From NCBI GenBank assembly GCA_947069175.1, contig CAMTDV010000009.1, positions 8,067,163-8,131,162 on the forward strand: 64,000 nt of DNA, read 5' to 3'. Positions within the stretch are counted from its first letter, which is position 1, and each line of letters begins with the position of its first letter. The translations under genes and the position numbers were made by a program. The notes below the pieces were generated by a model. The model made no database searches and was not told the origin of the DNA. It saw nothing but the letters and a program-made list of their open reading frames with translations. Positions 11,547-23,682 of the stretch are shown here, in pieces. The stretch comes from Scalesia atractyloides. Its lineage: Eukaryota > Streptophyta > Magnoliopsida > Asterales > Asteraceae.

Positions 11547-12421
11547 ATCATTTCCCTCATTAGGGTTTCATCACCTCCAATTAGACATTGAAGAGTCTGT
11601 CTCCCACATGTTAATCCCGAAGGGTCCGTTGTTACTACTAGGGACAATCATTTAAACAACTCAATGGTGTTTCTTATGACCCAACGCCACCCTGAAGGTA
11701 ACGCTCTCATTACGAGTAACCCGTATCACCAACATCTACGATACTAAGTCACATAAGAGCACACATACACACATACAAAATCTGAGGCACGTCAACTACC
11801 TAAACACTATTGCTTTCATATTCTCGCCACCACAAACTATTAATAAAATCACAGTATAAAATTCCACATGATACAAATCATGCTTTTAATATCATCACCT
11901 ACAACGCCCTGTATCTCTACGACCTCAACGTCACTAATAAAATGCTATACGCCTACACATGACTAATAAAGCACCACTGACCAATACCCCATAAACCATT
12001 AACCGAGGAAAAACGTTTAAAAACATTTTAATCACAAAGCACATTATCAAAAGACACGTAACAAGTATTAAAGCACATTAAAAGCATGTATGACCGAAAA
12101 CATTTAAGAAAAAGAAGGATTACAACTCACCAGTTACGAAGCTTCACAATTTCCTCGCAGTTACAAGTCTTCCATGTTTGAAACACTAACCTGTTGAAGA
12201 TATAATCAAAGATCAGAGCTCGTATTATTCTTACGTTATAAGCACATAAAACTTCCCCAACATATGTCTTGAACTACTCGCCACCCAAAGTCTTGTGTAC
12301 ATACGAACCGGACCGTCCTTAACCCGTTTGGACCCATGAATCCGTACCGGCTCCCCAAACGTGTCCACCACCTTCCCATGCAAACCCTAAGAAAAACCTA
12401 AGAAAGGAACCATGCAACCAC
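11547..12421. other. Unassigned spacer between two LTR elements
   Basis: About 875 bp with no open frame of note and no terminal motifs I recognise. It is contiguous with 18402 onward once the intervening Copia element and one ATTCC copy are removed. Confidence 0.5.
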
Positions 12422-12426
12422 ATTCC

Positions 12427-12840
12427 TGAGGGTCCGTTGTACGGATCATTCGGGTCCTAATTTGGCAAACCTAAGGTAAACGTGCGGAATTCGTTTGCAT
12501 AGGCGACATTGGATACAAGTTTGTTAATGTTGAATCACTGTTTCATTGATTAGTAGACTTTACAGATCCTGGAAACACTTGGACTGAGCTTCGCCTCTGT
12601 CGTGACAAAATCTCTGAATGTTACAAATGAAATGACAAGTCTCCTATTTATAGGAGAACAAGTTCGCTGGAGAAGATGCAAGTTCGGGCGAACTTGCTTA
12701 GTCAAGTTCGGCCGAACTTGACTACAACATACTACTTTCAAGCGAACTTGACCCTTTATATACATAAACTTCGACATTTCGCTCCTAAATACTGACTCGA
12801 CGTTATACGATGACGTAGGCAACAGACATATGCATCAACA
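12427..12840 (-). repeat. 3' LTR (LTR1 type) of the pol-less Sirevirus
   Basis: Begins TGTTGATGCATATG at 12840 (minus strand) and ends ...GGACCCTCA at 12427. TATAAATA lies at 12652-12645. Directly upstream of it (12655-12760) are two full palindromes of the CAAGTTCG..CGAACTTG type plus half sites. Confidence 0.9.
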
Positions 12841-13077
12841 AACTCCCCCTTGGATGTTGCCGTAGTCATCATTCTTCAATTAAGTTCCTGAGTCTTTAAC
12901 ATTTTCTTGATCTTTATTTCTTGAATAACTTTAACTTCCTTGATCTTCATAGCATCTACAATCCTTTTCTCTTTTCTTCTCGAGCTTGTCTTGATAAAAC
13001 TTTAATCACCATGCTCCCCCTTGCTTTGAGCTTTCTGGGATCTTCAATCAACGTATTTTATCAAGCTCCCCCTTAAA
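12841..13077 (-). other. Multiple polypurine tracts
   Basis: The minus strand has CCAAGGGGGAGTT directly before the LTR (12853-12841), and further AAGGGGGAGC strings at about 13023-13013 and 13074-13065. Repeated polypurine tracts before the 3' LTR are a described Sirevirus trait. Confidence 0.7.
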
Positions 13078-13079
13078 AT

Positions 13080-14790
13080 CAACTTTCGGTTTCAAAGTTC
13101 CTCAAACTTTCAAATAAAACATTTCAGATTCAAACTTTGAAATTTCAAAACACAACCATTTCAATTTTTTAATCTTCTATCAGTTTTTAAACCCTCTCAG
13201 TTAATCAAGTCCAAATTAATGACCTTGAAAATCTGATTTATATATCAAGTTCAACTTAATGATCTTGATTAAACACTTTGACACTAAACTGACACATTTA
13301 TTCAAATGTAAGTTTCAACTTAATGAACTTTTAAACTTTTCAGATCAATTTTCAAAAGTTTTTTAGATTTTGTTCAGCAACTCTAGACTTTGAAAATCAG
13401 CTTTTCATCACCAGCGGTCAAAAACTAAAAGATAATATAATCTTTTTGTTTTTATGTAATGAATATCAAACTCTGAGTATGTACAAACATATTTACAGAC
13501 ATATTTTTGTTGAGTTTGTGTTAAAGGATCATATCAGTTTTTGAGACAAATCACAAGTACCATTGACCTCTTCATGACACTAAGTTTTAAACTTGTTTAC
13601 CTAGATTGTCGATATATTTGTCCACTTAAACTTCAAAACATTTCTCAATTGTTCCAAGATACGTTATGTAGAATTAAGAAACTTGACTTAACTATGGTTC
13701 CCATCTCAGGATATACTCCCTCATCAAGATTCCCTAGATTTCATCTTACAGGTGAGTATAGCGTAATTGATATCTGTATCTGGGTTGTGCGAAACCTTGA
13801 GAGCTCAGGTTAGTACCACCGTACCGACAAAGAGATGAAGGCTCGACTTAAAGTAGTGTTCCAATTTTGGAACCTTTTGAACTGCAAATGTAGTATCTTT
13901 CGATATTTTCAATTGAATGCAGTTTTAGGGGATTTTTGCAAACGCATTATAGAAGTTCTAGGCCATTGCTTAGCAAAATCAGAAGAACATGTATAATACC
14001 CCAGATATCAATCATCTCTAAAGACCTCGTATGTCAGAATCAGGCAACCTCTCAAACGGAATTTCGGAGTACTAAGTCCATATATCAGAGAGATGTTAAG
14101 CCACAAGTTTAAGCAGTTGTAAAATTTAGTTTATATATTGGAAACAATTTACTGAACGTGTAAAGCCTATCGACACATCCACAGTAAGATTTGCTTATTA
14201 CTTTTTGAACTTTACAAATCCTTAGCATACTGTGAAAGTCCACTGATTACTATCATTTCCTTTTATCCACAAACTCTTTTTGCCCTTTTCAATGTTTTTG
14301 TACTTTTCTTATTTAATATGTTTTTGGATTTTTTGAAAATGTTTCTCCCTAAAATTCACAAACATATTTTTGGAATTTTTTATTTTTAGAAAAACATTGA
14401 CCAACCGATGAGAATTACTTCAATTCCCCATCCATTACTGCTTCACAATTTACTTTTAAAGCGCTCTCCACCTCATGATAACAAAAACCTTGACACTTTT
14501 GAGTTTATAACAATTTATATCCATGAGTTTTTGTCTTGTCCAACAGTGATGGTTATGTGTAATTTTTTAATTTTTTTTTAAAAAATTTGTAAAAATTTTC
14601 AAGTAAACGTTATTAGAACATGTTTTCGAAAAATTTTCTCCAAAAATTTTTCAAAAAATTGTAAAGTAAACGTTATTTGAATATGTAATAAGGCCTTTAT
14701 ATAGAACTTGATAACCCGGCCCGTTGTCTTCATTGTGTGCTACAGAACTTCATTCTTAGTAATTTGCTTTTTCCTCGGAAGTTCCTGCAC
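13080..14790 (-). other. Conserved non-coding region shared with the right-hand Sirevirus
   Basis: Much of 13195-14500 aligns by eye with 62220-63560, which lies just after RNase H in the other element. Shared strings include ACCTAGATTGTCGATAT and TTAGTACCACCGTAC-like sequence. No coding frame is conserved. In this element the region follows gag directly, so a deletion has removed all of pol. Confidence 0.7.
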
Positions 14791-14804
14791 AAAAATTCAA
14801 ACAA

Positions 14805-16581
14805 TTAGTTGAATAGTGACACCCAAGCCTTTGCAGTCTTAGGCGTTGTTTCTTCAACATTAATTTTGATTTTCTTTACACAATCAGGTTTATTTTGGAC
14901 TTTCTCAGGTTTCGGAAAGTCCTCTAAACTTTCAATTTTCACTGATTGTATAAATTCTTTTTCTTTTACCAACCATGATTGATTTTTCATTAAAGCTTTC
15001 TTGAAATACAATGTAGAAACTTTTTGTTCAGTACTATTCGAGGATTCACCAGTTTCAAAATTTGAAAACTTAGTAATAACTGGTTTCACCTTGTTTGTAG
15101 TTTCTGTACATTGTTTCCAAACATAAATTGGTACTTTCAAATCTTCAAAATTTTTCTTATCAATATGAGCAGGTTTAGGATTAATTTGTAGACATTTTTT
15201 AGCAATGTGTCCAGTTAAACCACATTTATGACACACCCTGTTATCGTATTGATCTTTTCTATCAAACCACACACTCAAATCATAACACTGATTTGACATA
15301 TGGTAGCCATTTTTCCTGCTTCTTTTGTACCTTTGATTTAACGTTGAAGCACTGCGGTCCGACCTACACCACTTATTCTCATTTTTTTGTGAGTTTTGTT
15401 TTTCAAATTTGTTTGATTTTTTATTATGATTGGATGATTGTACCGATGAACTTTTTTTTTTCAAAGTCTTAGAATTTTTAGAACTTTGTTTTTGTTCTTC
15501 ATTCTGCTTAGAAGGTTTTTGTGTTGAGCATTCACCTTTTTCAGACGATTGTAGAACAGTTTCTTGAAATTTCTTTTTTAGTTTTAAAAATATTTCATGT
15601 TTATCATTTTTAGGTCTTTCATCATAGATATCATCATCACAATCTTTAATTATGACATCGTCATAATTTGTAACAATGTTACTTATTGGAATTTCCTTTT
15701 TATTATTATTGATCGGCTTTGGACATATATGATCTAACTTTAATGAGGAGGTCACAAAACCTTTCAATAATTTTTCTGAATTAACAACTTTATTTTTAAC
15801 AGTCTCAACTTCTTTTTCAAGTTGAGCTATTTTCTCAATATGAGAATTTATTGCTATTTGATTTTCTATATTTAGTTTTTCAAAAATATTTTTTTCATTT
15901 TTAAACATTTTTATTTCTTTTTGAAAAACTACTACCATTTGTAGTTTTTCATTTTCTAAAATTTTTATTTTTTATTTTTAAACATTTTTATTTCATTTTG
16001 AAAATCTACTACCATTTGTAGTTTTTCATTTTCTAAAATTTTTATTTTGTTTTCAAAATTCTTTTCATTTTCTTTTGATTTTTTATTTTCTAATGTCAAA
16101 CTCTCAATCTCACTCAATAGTTTGGCATTATCTGCCCGATAGTTATCTACATCATAAACTGGACAGACTGGTTTAGAACTTGAAGATCCATTTGTAGATG
16201 TACTTGAAAGTTGAGCTTCACAGTTTTAACCACTATATTCTCTTCTCTCTTCACCTGTTATTTATTTTTCAGAGATATCCAGAGTTCTTTTGCAGTTTTG
16301 TACTCAGGCAGTAGTATCAAGATATCTTCCTTAACAGATTGTTGAATTAGACTAATCATTTTCTTTTCAGCAATATACTCCTCTTTCTGTTACGTAGAAT
16401 ACTTGTACTTCTCTAGAATATTCTGATTCTCATATCTTGGAACGACATATCCTGTTTTGATCGCAATCCAACTTTGAAAGTGCATAGCTTGGACCCAGTT
16501 CACGAATTTTCCTTTCCAGACTTCATACTCATCAAAACTTATCAACATTGGTGGCTTCACAGACCCCATTTCGTTTTCCAA
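14805..16581 (-). pseudogene. gag: Sirevirus gag, broken
   Basis: The N-terminus is at 16581-16390 (MENEMGSVKPPMLISFDEYE...), a typical Copia gag start. After a frame change, LPEYKTAKELWISL can be read near 16375-16255, the usual end of the UBN2-type gag domain. The main open frame, 15938-14805 (377 residues), has an N-terminal coiled coil, a Lys/Ser/Gln-rich basic linker and one CCHC zinc knuckle, CHKCGLTGHIAKKC, at residues 236-249, and ends AWVSLFN. A ~75-bp tandem duplication at about 15945-16050 repeats the coding of the coil region. Stops around 16215-16260 break the frame. It would have packaged genomic RNA; no pol follows. Confidence 0.85.
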
Positions 16582-16813
16582 ACTAATCTGTCGTTCAAAA
16601 CACTTGAAAAATGATTAGCAAACAGACAATTTTAGAAAAATTTGATTAATCGACAATATTAGCGTATCGGTTTGCTAAAAACGTTTAAAATTTTTCTGAA
16701 AACTGTTTTTACCAGATTTGAGCTTTAAACTCGTCTCGTCAATACGAATCTAACGATATATAATGTCCGAGACGTTTTTCTGAATTTTCATGTTTTTTTA
16801 GAAACCCTTAGAC

Positions 16814-17036
16814 AAGTTCGGGCGAACTTGTAATGGACAAGTTCGGGCGAACTTGTACGCTTTCAAACAAGTTCGAGCGAACTTGTGATGGTTTTCAAGA
16901 GAGATGAACTTGTATGAATTTCAAAAATTTTGATCAAGTTCGGGAGAACTTGATTAAAATTGATGAAAAATAGCTAAGTTTGAGCGAACTTGAGTGAAAT
17001 TTCTTGAAAAAACATGTTAAGTTCGGGCGAACTTGG
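16814..17036 (-). repeat. Palindrome array in the leader after LTR2
   Basis: Six to seven copies of CAAGTTCGGGCGAACTTG-like palindromes with A/T-rich spacers of 15-35 bp. Homology with the mirror copy (21364 onward) breaks down here. Confidence 0.85.
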
Positions 17037-17260
17037 TCTCCCAAATCAGTCATTTTTCACATTTTTCGATTCAGAATCCTTATTTCTTCGAATTTCGAGA
17101 TGATTTCACTATAGATCTGGTCGAAATTGGTTTTCTAACAATCCTATCCGTTCAATTTTGGATTTTGTCCGTGGATTGTAGGTTTATTTCATGATTTACG
17201 TCCAAAACCCCTCCTAATGTTCATAAATGCCCAAATTCATGAGCGTAGGTGATAACCGTA

Positions 17261-17763
17261 GCTCTGATACCAATTGAAGGTCCATGATCAGGTGGTTCTA
17301 GACGGAAGTTAGTGGATAAACGTAAACCGATTCGGTAAAATGTTATTACAGAAAGGAGTAGAAACAGAATACAACGGAAGTCTTCATTCATTCATACCGA
17401 AAGAGTATACATCTTTATAAGTCCAGCTGTCGGAATTCCTGGAGAGAATCCGGCAGCACCTCCCCATAGGAATGCGAAAAACTTAAATGACAAAATAAAC
17501 AACACACCTATATATAGGGAGACAAGTTCGCTAAAGTGAAGATGAGTTCGGGCGAACTTGCATATGCAAGTTCGGCCGAACTTGACATCAACATGTCAAG
17601 TTCGAGCGAACTTGACCTCCACAGGTCAAGTTCGGGAGAACTTGTTCCCTTTTACACTATACACTCCGTATTTTGGTCGTGTGTTCGATTCTAACCTATA
17701 CAATATTCAACACACGCTCTATCTAGCCTATTCGACAAGTTACGAAGACAAAGTGCACCAACA
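17261..17763 (-). repeat. Embedded LTR2 with its primer site
   Basis: LTR2 is 17275-17763 (489 bp): TGTTGGTGCAC at the start, ...GGACCTTCA at the end, then TGGTATCAGAGC at 17272-17261. It has TATATATAGG at about 17518-17509 with four full palindromes just upstream (17525-17645). It differs from LTR1 in both U3 and U5. No partner LTR2 exists to its left. Confidence 0.85.
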
Positions 17764-17985
17764 ATTTCAAACATGATTTTTTCAATTTTTCGGCATGAAT
17801 TTGTTTGTTTTAAGCTCTAATCTTTTCAAGGGTTTAAGTATAATGGATTTTACGTATTATACTTGAAAATCAGTCCATTTTGTCCGTGAAATGTCCAAGA
17901 AAAGTTTAAAATGAAAGAAATGAGTAGAAGATGAGATGTTCTATGTCCAATTTCTTCAAATTAGGCCAATCCTGCTCTGATACCA
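17764..17985 (-). other. Leader and primer site of LTR1
   Basis: TGGTATCAGAGC at 17985-17974 follows LTR1. The ~210-bp leader is non-coding, and LTR2 is inserted at its far end next to ATTTC. Confidence 0.8.
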
Positions 17986-17987
17986 AT

Positions 17988-18401
17988 TGAGTGTCCATTG
18001 TATGGATCGTTCGGGGTCCTAATTTGGCAAACCTAAGGTAAACGTGCGGAATCCGTTTGCATAGGCGACATTGGATACAAGTTTGTTAATGTTTAATCAC
18101 TGTTTCGTTGATTAGTAGACTTTACAGATCCTGGAACACTTGGACAGAGCTTCGCCTCTGTCGTGACAAAATCTCTGAATGTTACAAATGAAATGACAAG
18201 TCTCCTATTTATAGGAGAACAAGTTCGCTGGAGAAGATGCAAGTTAGGGCGAACTTGCTTAGTCAAGTTCGGCCGAACTTGACTACAACATACTACTTTC
18301 AAGCGAACTTGACCCTTTATACACATAAACTTCGACATTTCGCTCTTAAATACTGACTCGACATTATACGATGACGTAGGCAACAGGCATATGCATCAAC
18401 A
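17988..18401 (-). repeat. 5' LTR (LTR1 type)
   Basis: 414 bp, from TGTTGATGCATATG at 18401 to ...GGACACTCA at 17988. TATAAATA at 18213-18206; two palindromes and half sites upstream at about 18222-18315. About 96% identical by eye to the mirror copy at 19949-20357. Confidence 0.9.
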
Positions 18402-18885
18402 ATTCCTTTCCCACATGCTCATCATGGCAACATCATCACAAAATCATTATCAATCTGTCATAATTACCGAATCATCATCCACACTTCCCAACACAAAAAC
18501 CCAGCACAAAGCCATCTCCTTCATCGCATTCACGAGAACCCATTTGCTTCTCTAAAACTCGTCACATATACGGCCGTGAAACACCACCGTGGCCATCTCA
18601 GGTCACCATCACATCCAATCCTCTCATCACCATGCACCACCGCAACCTACCATCATCGAGCATCATCACGTGTCGCCATATCCTCCTTAACGCACCACCA
18701 CCTTTACCATACCGCAACCACCTTCACAATCCATCAAAGCCACCTTCAACACCACCACTACCGTACGTCATCTCCCCACCACCTGTCACCACTATCGTCA
18801 TGAATCAACTCTACCACCGTACACCTCCACCACTCCACCATACAACATCGTCGTCATCCTACACCTCCATCATGCCTTTATAGAA
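18402..18885 (+). repeat. Left arm of a host inverted repeat
   Basis: Nearly identical, in reverse complement, to 19461-19948. It is rich in CCACCA-type low-complexity sequence, so long open frames appear on several frames; I do not regard them as genes. Confidence 0.88.
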
Positions 18886-19460
18886 ATTTGCAAAAAATGA
18901 AAAGTGTAGGGTACTAAAGTTGAAAGTAAAAAACTTTTAAGGTTAAATTGAAAAAGATGAAAAGTTTTAGGTTAAAAGTGTACCATCCCGAATTTTTATA
19001 TACCCAATTTATTTAGCGAATAACAGTCAAAACATGCAAGCCACAAGACACAGCATGATATTAGTTACAATGAATTTGATTTGGTGAAACCTGAGGGGGC
19101 GTTTTGCAAATAGTGAATCATTAATAGCTACTTTGGGAACAAGTTGAATTAATACGAATTAAGAGGGGCCCAAAGTTTGGAGACTAAAACAACTTTAAAG
19201 ATAAAACTCTAGGCCTCATCCGACCTAGGCTTGTTGCAATCGTGGAAAAGAGAGAGGGAGAGAGAGAAAGGGGAGAGAGAGAGAAAAATAAGATCGTACG
19301 AGATGAGGGGAGGTGGCTCGGGTTCATGGCTTCCGATCATGATTCCAAGGAACCTTCCAATTCGTTCTATAGGGTTTATGGTGCGCATGGGGATGGTTTA
19401 GTTGGGTTTGGTTATGGTTTTGGAGGTTGTGGTGGTCGTGTAGGATGGTGGTGAGAATGG
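18886..19460. other. Spacer between inverted-repeat arms
   Basis: 575 bp with no gene. A GA-rich tract lies at about 19247-19290. Confidence 0.6.
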
Positions 19461-19948
19461 TTCTATAAAGGCATGATGGAGGTGTAGGATGACGACGACG
19501 ATGTTGTATGGTGGAGTGGTAGAGGTGTACGGTGGTAGAGTTGATTCATGACGATAGTGGTGACAGGTGGTGGGGGAGATGACGTACGGTAGTGGTGGTG
19601 TTGAAGGTGGCTTTGATGGATTGTGAAGGTGGTTGCGGTATGGTAAAGGTGGTGGTGCGTTAAGGAGGATATGGCGACACGTGATGATGCTCGATGATGG
19701 TAGGTTGCGGTGGTGCATGGTGATGAGAGGATTGGATGTGATGGTGACCTGAGATGGCCATGGTGGTGTTTCACGGCCGTATATGTGACGAGTTTCAGAG
19801 AAGCAAATGGGTTCTCGTGAATGCGATGAAGGAGATGGCTTTGTGCTGGGGTTTTGTGTTGGGAAGTGTGGATGATGATTCGGTAATTATGACAGATTGA
19901 TAATGATTTTGTGATGATGTTGCCATGATGAGCATGTGGGAAAGGAAT
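19461..19948 (-). repeat. Right arm of the host inverted repeat
   Basis: Mirror of 18402-18885, ending in GGAAT, the complement of the ATTCC target, directly against LTR1. Confidence 0.88.
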
Positions 19949-20371
19949 TGTTGATGCATATGCCTGTTGCCTACGTCATCGTATAATGTCGAGTCAGTAT
20001 TTAGGAGCGAAATGTCGAAGTTTATGTATATAAAGGGTCAAGTTCGCTTGAAAGTAGTATGTTTAGTCAAGTTCGGCCTTGACTAAGCAAGTTCGCCCGA
20101 ACTTGCATCTTCTCCAGCGAACTTGTTCTCTTATAAATAGGAGACTTGTCATTTCATTTTTAACATTCAGAGATTTTGTCACGACAGAGGCGAAGCTCTG
20201 TCCAAGTGTTTCCACGATCTGTAAAGTCTACTAATCAATGAAACAGTGATTAAACATTAACAAACTTGTATCCAATGTCGCCTATGCAAACGGATTCCGC
20301 ACGTTTACCTTAGGTTTGCCAAATTAGGACCCGAACGATCCGTACAACAGACCCTCAATTGGTATCAGAGC
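19949..20371 (+). repeat. LTR1 copy and primer site, plus strand
   Basis: LTR1 is 19949-20357 (409 bp), with TATAAATA at 20132-20139; TGGTATCAGAGC is at 20360-20371. One upstream palindrome has lost its centre (near 20070). It mirrors 17988-18401. Confidence 0.88.
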
Positions 20372-20582
20372 AGGATTGGCCTAATTTGAAGACATTGGAC
20401 ATAGAACATATCATCTTCTACTCATTTCTTTCATTTTAAACTTTTCTTGGACATTTCACGGACAAAATGGACTGATTTTCAAGTATAATACGTAAAATCC
20501 ATTATACTAAAACCCTTGAAAAGATCAGAGCTTAAAACAAACAAATTCATGTCGAAAAATTGAAAAAAATCATGTTTGAAAT

Positions 20583-21140
20583 TGTTGGTGCACTTTGTGT
20601 TCGTCACTTGTCGAATAGGCTAGATAGAGCGTGTGTTGAATATTGTATATGTTAGAATCAAACACGCGACCAAAATACAGAGATTACAGTGTAAAAGGGA
20701 ACAAGTTCGCCCGAACTTGACCTGTATTGGTCAAGTTCGCCCGAACTTGATGTGCATTTAGTCAAGTTCTCCCGAACTTGACTATAGCAGGCTAAGTTCG
20801 CTTGAGATTGTTATGCAATGTCATGTTCGGCCGAACTTGCTTAGGCAAGTTCGCCCGAACTTCCATACACTCCAGCGAACTTGTCTCCCTATATATAGGT
20901 GTGTTGTTCATTTGTCATTTAAGTTTTTGGCATCCCTACGGGGAGGTGCTGCCGGATTCTCTCCAGGAACTCCGGCAGCTGGACTTATAAAGATGTATAC
21001 TCTTTGGGTATGAATGAAGACTTCCGCTGCATTCTGTTTCTACTCCTTTCTGTAATAACATTCTAGCCAATCGGTTCACGTTTATCCACTAACTTCCGTC
21101 TAGAACCGCCTGATCACGGACCTTCAATTGGTATCAGAGC
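20583..21140 (+). repeat. LTR2 copy and primer site, plus strand
   Basis: LTR2 is 20583-21126 (544 bp), with TATATATAGG near 20888-20898 and TGGTATCAGAGC at 21129-21140. It sits at the same point in the LTR1 leader as the minus-strand copy. Most of it is ~95% alike, but its palindrome array (20702-20885) differs in number and order of units. Confidence 0.85.
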
Positions 21141-21363
21141 TACGATTATCACCTACGCTCATGAATTTGGACATTTATGGACATTAGGAGGGGTTTTAGA
21201 CGTAAATCATGAAATAAACCTACAATCCACGGACAAAATCCAAAATTGAACTGATAGGATTGTTAGAAAACCAAATTCGACCAGATCTATGGTGAAATCA
21301 TCTCGAAATTCAAAGAAATAAGGATTTTGGATCGAAAATGTGAAAATGGCTAATTTGGGAGAC

Positions 21364-21640
21364 CAAGTTCGCCCAAACTTATCATGGTTTTTCAAGACTT
21401 TTCATCAAGTTCGCCCGAACTTATCATGGTTTTTCAAGACTTTTCATCAAGTTCGCCCGAACTTGACAGAATTTTCATGATTTTTCATCAAGTTCGCCCG
21501 AACTTGACGGATTTTCATTGAAAATAAGCATAAGTTCACCCGAACTTGTATCATGTTTGATCAAGTTCGCCCGAACTTGTGTGTTGGAAAACCAAGTTCG
21601 CCCAAACTTGGTGATGGGTGACCAAGTTCGCCCGAACTTG
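21364..21640 (+). repeat. Palindrome array in the leader after LTR2, plus strand
   Basis: About eight palindromes of the type CAAGTTCGCCCGAACTTG with 20-35-bp spacers. The spacers do not match those at 16814-17036, so the arrays have been reshuffled. A ~45-bp duplication follows at about 21660-21735. Confidence 0.85.
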
Positions 21641-23412
21641 GTCCAATACCTAAAAAAAAAATTTTGGCGATAGAAATTTTGTGATGAGTGTCCAGAAAAA
21701 ATTTGGCGATAGAAATTTTGTGATGAGTGTCCAGAAGATTTTTTTCGAGTTTTCGAAGACCGAACCGGCATGTTTGAGGACACCGTCTAGAGCTTTAGAG
21801 TACAGATTTGATGATACGGTAACATAATTTTGAAGATAACGGGAGAGTCATTGATACCGATGCAGAATGTTGATCTTTTGGGTGTCGTGACTGGTAATTG
21901 GCCTAAACGTTAAATCCGCATCTGTTAAAAACTGAAAGTTCCGGATTTCAGGGGGAATTTCAGTGAAAATTTCAGTATGGTCAAAATTTGCAAAATGAGG
22001 GGGAATAAAAAAATTCAATATTTGAAGATTCCGGCATTTTTGAAATTTGTGACTACTGCAACAGTATCCGGGTGGTTACCGATTGCAGATTAACCGGGAA
22101 ATGCAGAGGATTGAGATTCATTGGGTATTTCAAATTGATGTCTATTTTGAAAGTGGGTGGTTACATAACTGAGTCTTGGAGGAGTTGTTTATCAGATTCT
22201 GAGGTCATGGTTGTGGATTGACACCTAAGTCGCGCGTATGGTTTGGAAGCACACAAGACTGCCTATCTTTATCTCTGCTTTGCACATGAACTATTGACTG
22301 GACTAACCGCCAGGAGATAGGGATGCTCTGTAGTTTCAGTTGCCCCGGGTTGTACGCGGTACCATGATTAAAGAAGATGGTTTATGGGATCAGATCTTCC
22401 AGACAAAGCTGTGTATATCAGTTGCTGACAAAAGAGGTTATACATTTGGGATCACGGTGATCACAGGAAGTTCAGATTTTTCAGTTCATGATACAGAGTG
22501 ATGCTTAAGAATTAGAGTCCTGATCTCCGGTTAAGGAACAGTTAGCTGGATTAGCAGTCGTTAGTACCGATGAAGGAACTGAGGACGTTCAAAACGTTCA
22601 GTGATGATCTTAGGATTAATGACTAGCTCCGAAGACGGATGGTTTCAAAATTACCAAGGAGATCTGAAGTTATCCCAGATACGCTACTGATGATAGCCTT
22701 TGGTGGCCATTATTTTTAGTCTTCAAGCAGATGAGTCATTCTTTTCTTTGGAGTAACCGCCATTGGATGATGATGTTTGGTGATTAAGTGGCGCTGGTCT
22801 ACCGGAGATAGCTATATATCTGGGATTATGACTGAAGAGGAAGAATGTGATTTTGGTCACGGACGTATGTTTCTCAGATTCAGTGCATTACCAGATTATC
22901 TGTTTCCAATGAAGATTTGTTGATTGAGCAGATTACCGATTTGCTAATCAAATCTTTCTGAAGGGTGCTTAACTGTAATTACGGAAATCGGGATCTCAGA
23001 TTTTCGAGGGTATTCGTCGATTTAAAGTTTTCCGATGCGGTGATTCGAAGTTTCTATCAATTGCCGGTTGAGTTTTTGATACTTTAGGAGTGTGCGGAAT
23101 AAACTCTCGATGCTCAACGCTTATTCAAAAACTAAACTCGGATGCGGTTATCGTCAAAATGGAGAAGCTGCTGCGTTGTTTAGCTTTGAGTTGATGGTTA
23201 TTCAAGAAAATTTGTCAGTCAAGTAAATCAGAGGAGTCGGAAACCACGCAACCAAAGATCTGAACTGGAGATTTCAGCGTTATTGAAAGTTGTTAATGCA
23301 AGCCCGGATCATCAATTAAGGGGGAATCTGTTGACGCGTCTCGACGACATCGGCAGACACCTTAATTGAAGTTGTAGAGAATATTCAAACACGGCTCAAA
23401 GTTTTGAAGTTC
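21641..23412 (+). other. Non-coding interior of the plus-strand LTR2 element
   Basis: No open frame of interest. AAGGGGGAATC followed by TGTTGA at about 23320-23335 resembles an extra polypurine tract. The interior continues at 25658-25689 after a solo LTR insertion. Confidence 0.55.
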
Positions 23413-23608
23413 AAGATTGTAACATTTGTGTAAAACGGGTATCAAAAACCCGTTCCGTTTGAAAATTTTAGAATTTATTACGTATTTTTTTTCATTTTAT
23501 AAAATGTAATTTTCATAAATAAATAAATTAGATAATTAATATATTGATTAAATAAAAAAAATATAATACGAATAATTAAGATTTTCAAAATATAAAAAAA
23601 ATGAAACA

Positions 23609-23682
23609 GGGGTGACCGGGAGTCGAACCCGGGTCCCCGTCAAATTCACACACCGTCTTCACCGCTGCACCACACGCACATG
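23609..23682 (-). other. tRNA-like module near the start of the solo LTR
   Basis: On the minus strand an A-box-like start and GGGTTCGACTCCCGG as B box/T arm. It corresponds to the divergently oriented module of the other LTRs. Confidence 0.55.

Larger units (their letters stand above)
12422..18406 (-). mobile_element. Pol-less Sirevirus (Ty1/Copia) element with an embedded second LTR
   Basis: Flanked by a perfect duplication ATTCC (12422-12426 and 18402-18406). Terminal LTRs of 414 bp each lie at 12427-12840 and 17988-18401. On the minus strand the order is LTR1, Met-i primer site, 210-bp leader, a different LTR (LTR2, 17275-17763) with its own primer site, a palindrome array, gag, a conserved non-coding region, three polypurine runs and the 3' LTR1. 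Protease, integrase, reverse transcriptase and RNase H are absent. Sirevirus features are the Met-i primer site, the long gag with one CCHC knuckle, repeated polypurine tracts and palindrome-rich LTRs. The outer target duplication shows that the composite moved as one unit, or that LTR2 arrived afterwards and then lost its partner by recombination. Confidence 0.85.

Noticed and set aside
18576..19774. Several overlapping 70-106-codon frames in the inverted-repeat arms
   Set aside because: They arise from CCACCA/TGGTGG low complexity, occur in several frames and mirror each other because the DNA is inverted.
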